Below, piece after piece: positions 11,481-22,572 of a stretch of DNA of 64,000 nt. Location of the stretch: assembly GCA_028023455.1 (NCBI GenBank), contig JAQFVV010012397.1, forward strand, positions 872,001 through 936,000. Reading direction: 5' to 3'. Source of the DNA: Epiperipatus broadwayi (Eukaryota; Onychophora; Udeonychophora; Euonychophora; Peripatidae). The notes beneath the pieces are model-generated. The model saw only the letters and a program-made list of their open reading frames with translations, was not told where the DNA came from and made no database searches. Made by a program: the position numbers and the translations under genes. Numbering within the stretch: the stretch's first letter is position 1; each line of letters starts with the position of its first letter.

Positions 11481-12203
11481 ATACATACATGCACTAAAAT
11501 CCTTAATGAGACTGACTTTATTTTTAAAATGGCATTTTAGCAACTTTACTAATTGTGAGATTTTTTTTTTAAGATGGTTTTAGGTCAATATTCTCTTCAC
11601 TATTTTATTTACATTGTAATTTGTATAATGTTTTGCAATCCACTTTGGCCTTGTTTATTAGCTATACCCATAATATTCTTTTGACTATACTTACAACAGC
11701 TATCACAACAGTTGAATCCTCATGGTAAATTATAAACTTCTGTAAGCAATTTTTAAATTTAAAACAAATTGACATAAAAAAAAGTACAGAAATTAGTGTG
11801 GACATAAAATAACTGAATATTGTAACTAATATTTTAGAACTATCCTATTTGAACTTCTTAATTATCACCAAATTTTAAAAGAAAATTCTATCCTTTAGGA
11901 GTGTGAAAGTAATTAATAAAAAAAAAATAATAATTAAGAAGTTAAAAGAAAGAAAAAAAGTTCAAAATGTACTTTTTTTAGAACCATCATTATTGACACA
12001 TAAAACTGTTCTTATTACAAATTATTATTGACAAATATCTCTTAATTGTTCAAACGTTATTTTTTAATAATAATTCAATTAATTTTAAAAAAATTTAAAA
12101 TTATCTAAAAAATACAAAACAAACTTATTTAGCCATGTTTAGTACTAAAATGATAAATATATTTTGATTAAATTATATTAATAATAATTAAATAATATCT
12201 CAC
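11481..12203. other. AT-rich, probable intron of gene A
   Basis: Nothing recognisable. It lies downstream (on the minus strand) of the exon ending at 12204 and so is probably intronic. Confidence 0.4.
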
Positions 12204-12377
12204 CACAACAATAATCTTTAAATTGAAGAGTAATGTATTGTACTGAACAATTCTGACCTAACTGGAGTATCAAAACATTACCAAAATTTGAACATGTTTT
12301 AGGATTGCCATCGTTAGCTTCTTTCACTTCCTTACCTCCAACTGTTATAGCACTTACATGTTTAGCAACTTCAATAA
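12204..12377 (-). CDS. Gene A internal exon: fucolectin-like (galactose-binding-type) half domain
   Basis: The minus strand shows an acceptor (TTTTCTTTTATTAG before 12377) and a donor (G/GTGAGA after 12204) around a 174-bp exon, symmetrical phase 1-1, open throughout. The product contains VSAITVGGKEVKEANDGNP, TCSNFG, ILQLGQNCSVQYITLQF and ends DYCCG. DGNxxTC followed by a strand and a terminal CC resembles the first half of fucolectin/F5-8-type galactose-binding domains found in invertebrate extracellular proteins, often next to sushi domains. Ligand is unknown and no Trp-Trp pair is present. Phase and strand match the sushi exon at 16616-16801, so the two can be spliced together. Domain assignment is by pattern only. 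Confidence 0.6.
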
Positions 12378-13275
12378 CTAATAAAAGAAAAAAGAAAATA
12401 AATTATATATAATATATAAAAACAAAGTATTATAAAAAAAAACACATTCAAAATTAATAAAATTTTATATAATCATATAATTTTTGTTTTGCCTGCTATG
12501 TCTAGGATCTGAGTTTAAATGTGGAATAGTTAAAATCAAAAAGTTTTTTAAGGTTCTAATTAAGCATAGAATTTTTCTTTTAAGTAGCTATTTCATAATC
12601 AAACCAACTAACCATTCAATATTGATCAATAATGGATATCTAGATACTGTATGCTAGAAAATAAAACATGAATGAAATAATGCTCAAACCATAGCTATCT
12701 AGAATTTGCCAAATGATTAGTCTTCTCTTTCATTATTCTTCTATGGACATCTTTTAGAGAGTAAGCTGTTTAAGTTATTTTATCTTTAACCATATCTATA
12801 TAATGTTTCAAATTTTCCTGAATGTGTATAAACTAACCAAAAGTTATTTTTGTAGTCAAAAGTTAGGTGGATAAATTCTAATTATTATTGTCACTATCCA
12901 ACATTGTTTGACAAAATTTTAATAACATTTCAGTTTTTTCTTTTAGATATATCTTAATAATTCTGATAAGTACAACAAAAAAACATGCCAAGTGCTGAAC
13001 TCAAAACTATGGCATAATATAATCAATAATAGCTGCATTTAGATTATAAAAATTTCAAGCAAACGAATCTTATGGATAGTTTAATAACTTTCCAGAAAAA
13101 ATTTGCCATGACACATTAAAATAATAATAAATTTTAACTAATTTATACAAAAAATTACCAAATGCTATTGTTTAAATTATTATAGAAATCTAATCTGGTA
13201 GTAGACTTTATAAAACATGATTCCATATTCTTCAGACATCAAAACATTGAGTTACTCTTATACATTAAATTTAAT
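12378..13275. other. AT-rich, probable intron
   Basis: No exon or element end was recognised between the fucolectin-like exon and the hAT-type MITE. Confidence 0.4.
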
Positions 13276-13657
13276 CTATATACCAACAATGGCCAAACTG
13301 TTGCTCACTAGTCACAAGCGGCTCTCTAGCTGGTTTAATGTGGATCCTCACAAAATTTTTGAAATAAAGTCAAGATTATAATTTATATTAGCATGGTTTA
13401 TTTACATTTTATTTTGAAACCATGCATAATTTATGCTTTTGTATTTTTTTAATAATTGTTTACATTGTCACTCTTTGATGCTTTTATTGTTATTGCTTCC
13501 TGGCAATAGAATACATTGTTTACGCTTATCCAAAAAGTATAAGTCAAATATTTGCTTCTGTTGAATACTTCAAAAATTTAATTGTGGCTCTTGAATATAT
13601 CGCAATTTTAATATGTGGCTTGTATGGATATGAAGTTTGGCTGAGCCTGATATATAC
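13276..13657. mobile_element. hAT-type non-autonomous transposon (MITE)
   Basis: Ends at 13284 (CAACAATGGCCAAACT) and 13649 (minus strand CAGGCTCAGCCAAACT) share imperfect terminal inverted repeats around GCCAAACT. They are flanked by 8-bp near-identical direct repeats CTATATAC (13276-13283) and ATATATAC (13650-13657). An 8-bp duplication and CA...TG ends are hAT hallmarks. Internal phrases (CGGCTCTC, GTGGCTCTTG) echo each other in inverse orientation. No transposase is encoded. Confidence 0.55.
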
Positions 13658-15700
13658 CATTTTAATTAATATTTTCAAGTATTAATTGAAATAACTAAAA
13701 AAGTAATAAAATTAAATATATAAAGTAGTTCTCTACTAATGTAAAAATTAATTATGTAAACATTTGCTGGCTTACATAAAGTACAAAAAAATATATAAAA
13801 AATAAGTTGATATACAAGTTAGTAATAACATCTCTTCTAATATTCTGAGTGCTTATTTTCATTTGCTAAATACTTTTATATTCTCTATCAGGGCTTCTAG
13901 ACAACACATAAAACATAATTCAACATGTATAAAAATTTAACTTAAGCTAGAAGATATGGAACATTTCACTTCCATAAGAAGATTATATACATGGGCATTC
14001 CAATATTCTAAATTAATACAAATTTATCATTTTTTTAAAGCAATTATTATGTGATTTTAAATATTGCTCATAGTGAAAATAAGACATCAAATATTTATAT
14101 ATAATAGTCATCTTAGTTGTAAACTATGATACAAAACTCACAGAGTAAGTTGTAAAGGAAACACTGTCATCAACTATATCAAGCACATAATGATCATTAA
14201 GCACAAATGGAATATGCTTAAATTAATTGTGAGAAAAAAACAATATATTAATAATTATAAATTTTGTGAAGTAAATAATGCTTTCTTTACAACTGTAGAT
14301 ATATATATATTGATAGTAAAAATTATACAAAATAGAATTGTTTATAATTTCTTTCTCTTCAGAATATAACTGTGTGTTTCTTGGCTATAAAAGCCATAAC
14401 ATTTAACAATTGTGCACATCTCATCTTTCATAGTTTAAAAGAGAACTGTCCAAAATATGGCCTTCAGGCAGCATGCAATCTGTAATAGGGTTTGTTTGGT
14501 CCACCTAGAACTTATGAATTTTTCGAATAAAAAGAAAAAAATAACAATTTGGATCAAATGCTTATTAGATATTTTAATTCCATCTTTAATCAATAATCTT
14601 GATGTTAATATTATTATCTGATGTTTTTATATCTCTGTATATCCATGAAAATTTTCAAATGTAAGATGTGTCAAAAAACTTGACTTGCATTGTTTTGATC
14701 TAACGCACATGATCTGAGCATTAACAGTGAACATTTGCAAGGTTAGTGTGCAATTAGTTTTGTTCAGTTACTGTTCATTTGCAGCTAACACTAGCACTCT
14801 CCAATAATTTAAACAAACTGCATTTTGTTTAATAAAGAAACTCTTTAGATTTTTATAACTTATTTATTGATTTGTTGATTTATTATTTTAATAATTTTTT
14901 AGATAAAATTATTTTATATATGTGCCAACTACGATCTTAGTACAATATAGACTGCATTTATTACTTTGGGTGTGACCTTTAGATAAATATTTTTTTAATT
15001 TTTAGATTACTTAAAATTGGATAGTCTTCTTTTTTAAAGTAAAGCAAATAAAATTTGTTTAATATAAATAAAATTCAAGCCTAATATGATTTGTGAATAG
15101 AAATGTTGAAGGGTTTAGCACAAATAATGAAGAAGTTATCTTGAAACCAATTCTGAGTTTTGTAATTTTATAGTTTACAATTCAAAAGATTGCTATTATA
15201 TATAAACAACTGATGTCTTTTTAAATTATGAGCTAGTAGAAAGGACTTAAATCTTCTCATTCATAATTATTATAAGTTATAGCTCACTATGTATTAATTA
15301 CATAATTAGTTATATGTAATATTGATTTTCTTTTTGTTTATATTTGTAATTCAAAATTTGCAAAAACCTTTTAATATCTGCATGATGAAAATATTTTTTA
15401 TTTTTTCTTTGATGATATAGAAATAACTGAGTGCACTTTTGGTGAAGTTCATCAGAAACATAGTTCTTATAGAAAAATAATGTGTTACTCTATTTTTTAA
15501 GCCAATAAACATCACATGATCACCATTTCTTTTACTTTGTTTTTACAGTCAGGTGTCAATATATGCATTTTATTCAAATTAGTTATTTAAATATTTCACT
15601 TAATAGAGAAATGGATGCTGTTTTCTTTTTTGTTGATGACATTTTTATTGTTGGAGATGAACCATGCCACTCTGAATTTTCTTTTTCTATTCATATCACT
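13658..15700. other. AT-rich, probable intron with possible old repeats
   Basis: No coding exon was recognised. A stretch at about 14440-14530 (CTGTCCAAAATATGGCC) resembles the end of another hAT-type element, but no partner end was established. Confidence 0.4.
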
Positions 15701-15934
15701 CTACACACATGAGATTGACGATCTGTGGGTTAAATATGTGGCCATGCTACTGTTCGTGGACTTGTGTTCTGGGTTGTTTTTAGCATGCCTGTAAAAATAT
15801 TTTTGCTGTGCTAATCTAGTGGAGATATTAGCTTTAGATTTCCCATAATATATAGTAGTGCAGTCTGGGTTATTGCATTGAAATTTTATATACAATCTGT
15901 GCTGCCTCTTCCTTTTGTAATTTATCTTTGGCAT
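15701..15934 (-). pseudogene. Penelope-like element relic, GIY-YIG endonuclease part
   Basis: A 77-codon frame on the minus strand contains FQCNNPDC, IYYGKSKANISTRLAQQK and a following SSMATYL. This looks like the GIY-YIG nuclease region of Penelope-like retroelements, with Tyr-Tyr-Gly standing for YIG and a downstream arginine. In those elements the domain sits C-terminal to the RT and nicks target DNA. No RT was identified beside it, so this is an isolated fragment, probably in an intron of gene A. Confidence 0.5.
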
Positions 15935-16543
15935 TATTGATTAATCTATTAAAATAAAAAGCAGTAAGGTAACTAACGCTGAATGTTGGTGTGCAAAGTT
16001 ATAGTGTATGGATATATAATTCAATTGACAAGATTTATATAAAATGGAATTAATTAGCCAACACATTAATAATTGTACATTTCATAAAATAAATAACATT
16101 TTCTTTATAAATATGTTCATATTAATGATTTATAAAACATAAAACTTAATACAATTTCCACTTTTCTAGAATATAATTTTGTGTGTTTATTTATTATAAT
16201 GGGCATCATATTTAATAACTATGTGTATTTCATCTTCAGTTTAAAATAAAGCAAATTTTAGCACATAATTAATTGCAATAAATAAACTATCAGCTTTTAT
16301 TATATTGAACTTCTTTCATTTAATTTGTATTTTACACTTGTATTGCTTAATATTTTTGTTTTGAATCAGTAAAATACTGTAAGCTAAAAGTAGAGAAACT
16401 ATAGATCAAAAACTGTTTTTTTTTTTCATTCTAAATGTTACATGACCTTTTTAAATTTTTCATTGAGTCAAAATTTATATAAAAATATTTTTTGTCTTAA
16501 AAAAGCACCTATATAAATAAGAATCAAGGATAAGTAACCCAAT

Positions 16544-16578
<35 letters not shown>

Positions 16579-16610
16579 CGTAAACTAAATTCTACAATAA
16601 AAAATATTTC
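15935..16610. other. AT-rich intron sequence with a TA microsatellite
   Basis: No exon was seen. A (TA)n run at about 16553-16578 lies just downstream (minus strand) of the sushi exon. Confidence 0.5.
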
Positions 16611-16615
16611 CTTAC

Positions 16616-16801
16616 CACAAACTGGTGTTTGACCACTCCAAGTATTATCACTTTTACATGTTCTTTTTTTATCACCAAAAAGTTCATAACCTTCTTCACA
16701 ATAATATTCAATAACAGAATTCACTTTTCTGCTAGTTGATTTCACATTTCCATAAGAAGGAATATGTGGAGGATGACATTCATTTAGTTTCCATTCAAGT
16801 A
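16616..16801 (-). CDS. Gene A internal exon: complete sushi/CCP domain
   Basis: A 186-bp exon on the minus strand with acceptor TTTTCTTTTTCAG before 16801 and donor G/GTAAGG after 16616, symmetrical phase 1-1, as is usual for sushi exons. The four cysteines are in NECHPP, YYCEEGY, RTCKS and PVC, with the conserved Trp in NTWSGQTPVC and the GYEL strand. The module is an extracellular protein-binding domain of about 60 residues, common in complement regulators, selectins and invertebrate lectins. It splices in phase with the fucolectin-like exon downstream at 12377 and is compatible with the putative exon ending at 18803 and the signal-peptide exon at 35093. The exact partner exons need transcript evidence. 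Confidence 0.9.
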
Positions 16802-17348
16802 CTGAAAAAGAAAATTATAAAAAATAATGAATAAGTAATCAAATCTTTATTTCAATGATAAAATTATAACAACAGAAATATAATTTATACAGAACTTTGC
16901 TAAATGTTATGTGAAAATTAACTAATAATAATGTTATTAATAGTAATGAAAGAAAAAACACTAATAAAAGTGGATTTTGTTGATTTGTTTACAGTATCAT
17001 AAAACAATTTTCAAATTCTTTTTAATATTTACATAAAAATTTAATTTTTTTAACCAAAAAATATTATAAAAATATTTTTCAGTATTACTAAATTTTAGTA
17101 TTTTCTCAATGTTTTGCATTAGTAATTATTTTGCTATTTCTTAAATATATTAATAGACCAGTACCGAATTTTTGAAATATAAGTAAAGGTACAGTAGGAA
17201 AATATTCATAAATAAATTTAATTCTCTTTACAAATCTAATATTTATTAAAATTAAATATTGTCTAATACTGTACTAGTAATAATAAAAAAAATAGAAAAT
17301 CATACAATATTAAGATATAATAAAATAACGAACTTATATTAAAATTTT
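16802..17348. other. AT-rich intron sequence
   Basis: Intron of gene A upstream of the sushi exon. Nothing recognisable. Confidence 0.5.
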
Positions 17349-17535
17349 TTCATGACTATGATTTGATCTAATGGACAAATAGATCTTTTTCAAGTGAAAA
17401 TCAACTAAACATAACACATCTATATATAAAAACTATTATGGGAAGAGTTAATCTTATATATATATATATATGTTTAGTTGATTTTCACTTGAAAATGGTC
17501 TATTTGGGAAATAGGTGAAACCATTGTCATGACAG
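17349..17535. repeat. Foldback (inverted-repeat) element
   Basis: The best inner arms are 17376-17413 and 17469-17506, about 38 bp with few mismatches (CAAGTGAAAATCAACTAAAC against GTTTAGTTGATTTTCACTTG). Weaker pairing extends outward to CATGACTATG near 17351 and CATTGTCATGAC near 17520. The loop includes a short TA run. It is a probable small MITE-like foldback. A target duplication was not established. Confidence 0.65.
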
Positions 17536-18802
17536 AATTTAATATGTTTGTTATTTTGCTATTATTTTAATGTTATATGATTTTTTATTTTAACATTCAT
17601 TAAGTTTACAAAAACCAATTACAGTAAGCCCAGACAAGTAATATTTCAAGATTAAAAAACACATAATTTAAATATATCAAAAATTTTATTCACAGTTTAA
17701 GATGCCACTTTTAAACACTTTTAACAATCAATCCTAAGATTCTCACATGGCAAATAAAAAAAATAAAAATATGTATTAATACTAAATAATTTAAATTTTT
17801 TTAGCAATTAATTCTCTTTCACGTTTAAATATTTACTTCATAGTAAATTTTACAAAGTATTTATTCACTTAAAATATTTTTTCAATATATTATATTATTA
17901 CAATTGTACTTTAAATATTTATGGTATCTATCATTGCCCATCAAGTAGCATGTTTAAAAAGTACTATATCATGATTGCTATTTTAAAATTTTCTCTAAAT
18001 ATTTATTGCCAAAAACAACAAATTCAGACAAATGTATCACTTTTTTTTTTTAATCTTAATGAAAGTAAGTAAAATTTTCTTTACATAGCACCCCTCCAAT
18101 ATAAAAATATTTGATATCAAATAGATTTGAATCATATTTTTTTATTTGTTCTTCCCTTACACTGCAGTAATTGTTTAGGTTTAGTCTACCTTAAAATAAA
18201 AAATCCTTACTCTACATACCAAAAAAAGTGATTCCGTTTTTTTAAAGCAAATTGTAAATTAGTTTTCTATTGTTTTAAGATTTTCTTGACAAGCATTTAA
18301 TAAAAAATTTTAAATAATTTTAATAAGGATGATAAAATATTTGAAATTTAGACTTTTTTTTTTTAAAAAAAAAAAATTATTATGCCAGTATTCCTTCTCA
18401 AAAAGATTTTAAAAATGCTCTAAAAACATTTAAAAATTTAAATGTTAGAAATCTGACTAAATTATTTAATTTTTACACACATACATTATATAATTATCAG
18501 AGCAAAAGATTTGATGAATAAAATTCTTTTGAGAAACTTACAGACATAAAAGGCCAGACTTAAAATATATATTTTAGTGATACCAGTTTTAGGCTAAAAG
18601 CAACTATCTTTGAATTTTGAAGAAAAACAAAAACAGTTATCAATCAATAAATATTCATTCATTTCCTACTAAGCATCTTATTTCCAATTCAGTAGCTCAA
18701 CATACACAATGACAGTATCTTAAGAAAAAAAAAATTAAAGAATTGAAAATATTTTTTTACAATGTATTCTAATGATAGATTTACATAAAAATATCAACTT
18801 AC
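17536..18802. other. AT-rich intron sequence
   Basis: No exon or element was recognised. It includes a poly-T/poly-A junction near 18355-18375. Confidence 0.45.
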
Positions 18803-18992
18803 TGTTTTCTGGTAAACATGAAAGTGTTACAGAAGTTATAGTGTACTGGTAATTGCATATAGCTCACACAATGAAATATTTCGATAAACATGGGATGACT
18901 TTACTAATGTGACATGTCCTTCCCAATCATTGGATTTAAATATTATTAAAGATCTATGATACAAAAGATTAACATTCCTAATTGACACTTCT
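18803..18992 (-). pseudogene. Probable gene A exon: fucolectin-like second half, apparently frameshifted
   Basis: The minus strand has a possible acceptor (AAATTCTCAG before 18992) and a strong donor (ACA/GTAAGTT after 18803). One frame reads through LIIFKSNDWEGHVTLVK and ends with VYRNISLCELYAIT. ISLCELYA is the typical closing strand of fucolectin-like domains (LxLCEVxVY). The donor-proximal part reads ITSVTLSCLPEN in another frame, which would join in phase 1 to the sushi exon at 16801. The two frames differ by one base, which suggests a single-base deletion near 18840, or a misjudged exon. Entry phase also does not match simply, so I treat it as decayed or uncertain. Confidence 0.4.
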
Positions 18993-19885
18993 CTGAGAAT
19001 TTATGATGTAATATTCCAGTAGTCACATTTTAATTCCATCTCACATACAATAAAAACTTTTCTTTTGAAGACATTAACTGGTAATATAGCACCTATTACA
19101 CTTAGTCATTGTAATATAAATGTTTATTGCATCACCTTAATAACAAAATAAAGTAAAAGTAAATTAGTGGAAGAACTAACATTTTTATTCTTGATATCAT
19201 TAAATAATTTTTCACAATTTCATGGATCCATATATTTCTAAAAAATTCCAATATTTTCAAAGACAACACATTGCCATCATATTTTAAAATTGCCAAATAT
19301 TTAATCAGGATCTGCAGCTTTCTATTTTTAACATTACAAAGAGCTGTTTTGACTTCATCAAGCTGGATAACTTTGTCCAAGTATAAGATTTATATTCTTG
19401 CAATATTATTCAAAAATCAAAATACTAAAACACTCCTTTCACCTGTTTAAAATATCATAGTCATCATATAAGAGAGTACCAGTGCTGGATTTAATAGGAT
19501 TGTGATAACATTGCTCAAATCCATATGTTGTTTTCATTACATCAAAAAAAAAAAAAATATTGAGTGATCATGATCAGTGAATTTCTTTATTGTTTTTGTA
19601 GTTTTAATCCACCAATCACTTTTATTTGATGAACTTTTGCCTTCAGATCTCTATATTTATTAAAGTTCAACATTTAATTTATTATTCTGTCAAGTAGAAA
19701 ATGTCATGTTTCCTTTTAATAATAAGATTACTGTTGGAAAAACAATCATGATTCTTTTTGTGCATGAACCCAAGAATATATTTATTTGTATCCATAATAT
19801 ACTCATTAAAAAAATTCCTTGCTTCAAGAATATGGCAATTCTGGAAATCCAAATTAATAATTTTAAGTGTTTAATAGTTATTTAA
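18993..19885. other. AT-rich sequence, no gene recognised
   Basis: A minus-strand 82-codon open frame at 19132-19380 has no recognisable domain and is AT-driven. Probable intron. Confidence 0.4.
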
Positions 19886-20095
19886 TAGTTGAGGAGGAAA
19901 AGAGTCTTCAGAATATGTTGAATAAATTGGATGTATGGCATATGGCGTGAAGATTAATATTGTAAAGACTAAGTGTTTATGGATATGGAGATATGCAAAC
20001 AGAGTGCAAATTGGAATCTGTGATGACATGGTTCAACAAATGAAAGGATTTAGATATTTGGGTAGTTGGTTGAGTGAAGATGGAAGAAGTGAAGA

Positions 20096-20110
20096 TGAAG
20101 GTAAAAGAAG
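20096..20110 (+). repeat. Left target-site duplication of the foldback element
   Basis: TGAAGGTAAAAGAAG matches TGAAGTTAAAAGAAG at 20466-20480 in 14 of 15 positions. Joining the LINE across the two copies keeps the LINE protein colinear. Confidence 0.8.
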
Positions 20111-20242
20111 TATATACTCTTATTATTCTCCTTTACTTTTTTTGCATATCTTCTATATTCATATATATATTGCTTATAATAACTTCTTCCATATACACTT
20201 CAATGCAAAAAAAATTTCTTAATAAAACTTCTCTATATTCCT

Positions 20243-20285
20243 GACAGTTTCGACTGTCCAGCAGTCTTCATCAGAGCTACAATAT
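20243..20285 (-). ncRNA. Hammerhead-like ribozyme motif (left arm)
   Basis: Minus strand: CTGATGA at 20274-20268, a 5-bp helix II GACTG/CAGTC closing loop CTGGA, then GAAAC (20251-20247) and GTC (20245-20243) as the cleavage triplet. Outer sequence ATATT before the core can pair with AATAT after GTC as helix I. One extra A lies between the CTGATGA box and helix II. Helix III (AC/GT) is too short to close on its own, as in the small hammerhead variants of Penelope-like elements reported to cleave as dimers. Activity is untested. Confidence 0.65.
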
Positions 20286-20337
20286 TTGAATAATATAAAT
20301 ACATATGAAGTAATGGTTATGTATTTATATTATTCAA

Positions 20338-20390
20338 ATATTGTAGTTCTGATGAAGACTGCTGAACAGCCGAAACTGTCAGGACAATAA
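20338..20390 (+). ncRNA. Hammerhead-like ribozyme motif (right arm)
   Basis: Plus strand: CTGATGA at 20349-20355, helix II GACTG/CAGCC with one mismatch around loop CTGAA, GAAAC at 20372-20376 and GTC at 20378-20380. Helix I can form between TTGT upstream and ACAA downstream. It is the mirror copy of the motif at 20243-20285. Confidence 0.6.
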
Positions 20391-20465
20391 AGAAGTTTTA
20401 TTAAGAAAATTTGTTTGCAGTAAAGTGTATATGAAAGAAGTTATTATAAGCAATATATATATATA

Positions 20466-20480
20466 TGAAGTTAAAAGAAG
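20466..20480 (+). repeat. Right target-site duplication of the foldback element
   Basis: TGAAGTTAAAAGAAG, 14/15 identical to 20096-20110. Confidence 0.8.
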
Positions 20481-22343
20481 AATAGCATTGGCAAAGGAGA
20501 CATTTGTGAAAGAGAAAGAAGATATTTTGTGGATCTTTGGAAAGAGAATTAAGGAAGGGATTAATTAAATGTTATGTGTGGAGTGTATTAATGTATGGTT
20601 GTGAGACATGGACATTGAGTAATAGAATAAAGAAATGATTGAAAGCCTTTGAGATGTGAACATGGAGAAAAATGGAAAATATTAGTCGGATGAGTAAAAT
20701 AACAAATGAAGAAGTTTTGAAAAAAGTAAATGAGAAAAGAAGATTGATTGAGAATATCAGAAAAAGAAAAACTGGATTGGACATATATTGAGAAGAGATT
20801 ATAGTTTAATGAAATATGTTTTGGAGGGAATGGTGAGTGGAAATAAAAAGAAAGGACAGAAGAGATTGACATTATTGGATGATATAAGAGATGGGAAGAC
20901 TTATGTGAAATTGAAGAAATTGGCAAGAAAGAGAATGGAATGGAAGAATGGATGAATTGATGATGTGACTACTCTCTGGACCTGTCTATTGGACAGAATA
21001 CTATTGATTGATTGATTGAATAGTGGTTCACATTAAATATGAATAGTAGATACTTCTAAAAAATTAACATCAATTTTTTTGTGAATATGATTGAAAAATA
21101 TCTACTTTTTAATGCATCTATCAGTTTAATTTTGGAGCATACAAATCTATAAATCTAATGAACAATCCAAAATTGTAAGTGCTCACATAATGTAAACCTT
21201 GTATTCTAATTCCTAACTATAATATAATCTATTAAATCCCACTGTTTTGAGTATGAATGTATCTATGTTCTTTTATAGCAATGTTTCTATCCAAACAAAC
21301 TGAAATTATGCTACCTGATCTTAAGGATGCTTGTATTGTTCCAATTTTTAAAAATAAAAGAAATAGATAAGATTGCAGTAATTATAAAATATAATTATTA
21401 TCTACTATAGTAAAAGTATTTTTTAAAGATTTTGTAAACTAGGTTAGTAGACATAGATAAATGGTTCCCAAAAGACTCACTATGGTTTTACAGAATCAAG
21501 AAGGCCTACAGACATGTTTTTGTTGCCAGGTAAATACAAGAAAAGTGTCATAAACAAAGAAGTACTTTACTTACCATTTTTATTGATTTTATTAAAGCAT
21601 TTGATTCAGTTAATCAAAACAGGTGTATCAAATAATATGAAATTAGTTAGTTGTTCTTAAAATTTATTTATATTATACAACTTCTACATATGGAATGACA
21701 GTAAGTGTTAATACTGTAGATGTAAAATCTGAGGCATGTGAAATGAAAATTGGTAGTCAACAAGGATGTGTGTTTTGTCCAATACAATTTTTAATTTTTA
21801 CAATAGGTATTTTAGAAATGTTTACAGGCAGCTTAATAAAACAGAGATCAAGATATACACAGGTTTGATGCTGGAATTTTTAATTTGATTTAATTAAAAC
21901 CAAAAACAAGAACTTCAATTTCTTCAATTCTGAATTTACAATATGCAAATGATTGTACTATTTTTGCCAGTTCAAAAAACCATTTACAAAATTTGTTTAA
22001 TAACAAATATTCAAAAAAATTCAAGTTCTTTACCACTAATGACATAAAAAAAAATCCTCAATAACTTTTAGTTTGGATGGTTATCAACTTGAAAATGTAA
22101 ACCAATTTAAATATCTTGGTAGTTTTATAAGTAGAAAAGTGAATTTAGATATTGAGTTAGAAACATACTCCAATGAGTTGCTACTGTTTTAATGAGTTAA
22201 AAAATAACTTATTTCATCATAGGGAAATAACTATGCAACTAAATTAGTTATATAAATAAAGCTGTTATTTTTTTTTTTTTTTGTATGAAAGCGAGACTTG
22301 GATACTCTAATGATAATCAGTGTAAAGCCATTAGAAAAGTTTC

Positions 22344-22358
22344 ATTTAATAATGTTTT
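22344..22358 (+). repeat. Left target-site duplication of foldback element 2
   Basis: ATTTAATAATGTTTT, perfectly repeated at 22573-22587. Confidence 0.85.
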
Positions 22359-22572
22359 AATTATAAATTTATTTAAACGCACATTTGTTACGTAAATAAT
22401 ATTCATTAAGGTTGTAACCTCAAGCACATGCGTATAAGTAGGGACCTCTACAGGTCTTAAAACCAAAAGCTTACTCATTGGAAGAAATCCAATGAGTAAT
22501 CTTGTGGTTTTAAGACCTGTAGAGGTCCCTACTTATATGCATGTGCTTGAGGCTACAGCCTTAATGAATATT
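22359..22572. mobile_element. Palindromic (foldback) element 2
   Basis: A 214-bp insertion between perfect 15-bp direct repeats. Arms of about 85-90 bp (from about 22398 to 22483 and from 22489 to 22572) pair around a 5-nt loop near 22484-22488. Conserved arm phrases include CTCAAGCACATG and GACCTGTAGAGGTC on the right arm, itself a small palindrome. No hammerhead core was found. A leader outside the palindrome (TTTATTTAAACGCACATTTG near 22367) resembles sequence near 58393, so the family probably has more copies. The superfamily is unknown. Confidence 0.75.

Larger units (their letters stand above)
20111..20465. mobile_element. Palindromic (foldback) element with two inverted hammerhead-like ribozyme motifs
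   Basis: A 355-bp insertion in a LINE relic, flanked by a 15-bp near-perfect target duplication. The two arms (about 20160-20300 and 20320-20465) are reverse complements with few differences, around a short spacer (ATGAAGTAATGGTT near 20308). Each arm carries a CTGATGA...GAAAC...GTC motif, one per strand. Left of the palindrome is an unpaired 45-bp extension (20111-20157). Penelope-like elements are known to carry such motifs in their terminal repeats, to insert with target duplications of this size and to leave inverted end fragments, so this is probably a Penelope-derived non-autonomous insertion. That origin is inference; the structure is seen. Confidence 0.8.
19890..21030 (+). mobile_element. 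5'-truncated LINE relic, split by a hammerhead foldback insertion
   Basis: The plus strand encodes the C-terminal part of a non-LTR reverse transcriptase. VKINIVKTKCL and QMKGFRYLGSWLSEDG lie at 19940-20090. After the insertion (20111-20465) follow RRIALAKETF, SVLMYGCETWTLS, IGHILRRD and a basic tail to about 20955, with stops and frame changes. The 3' end is followed by (TTGA)n at about 21001-21018, a typical simple-repeat tail for such LINEs. The catalytic RT domain and endonuclease are absent, so it was 5'-truncated on insertion. Clade is uncertain. Confidence 0.8.

Noticed and set aside
20572-20926. Minus-strand frames of 70 and 112 codons
   Set aside because: They are antisense shadows of the LINE C-terminal region read on the plus strand.
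22359-22572. Hammerhead or other known ribozyme in foldback element 2
   Set aside because: No CTGATGA/GAAA pair with suitable spacing was found on either strand.
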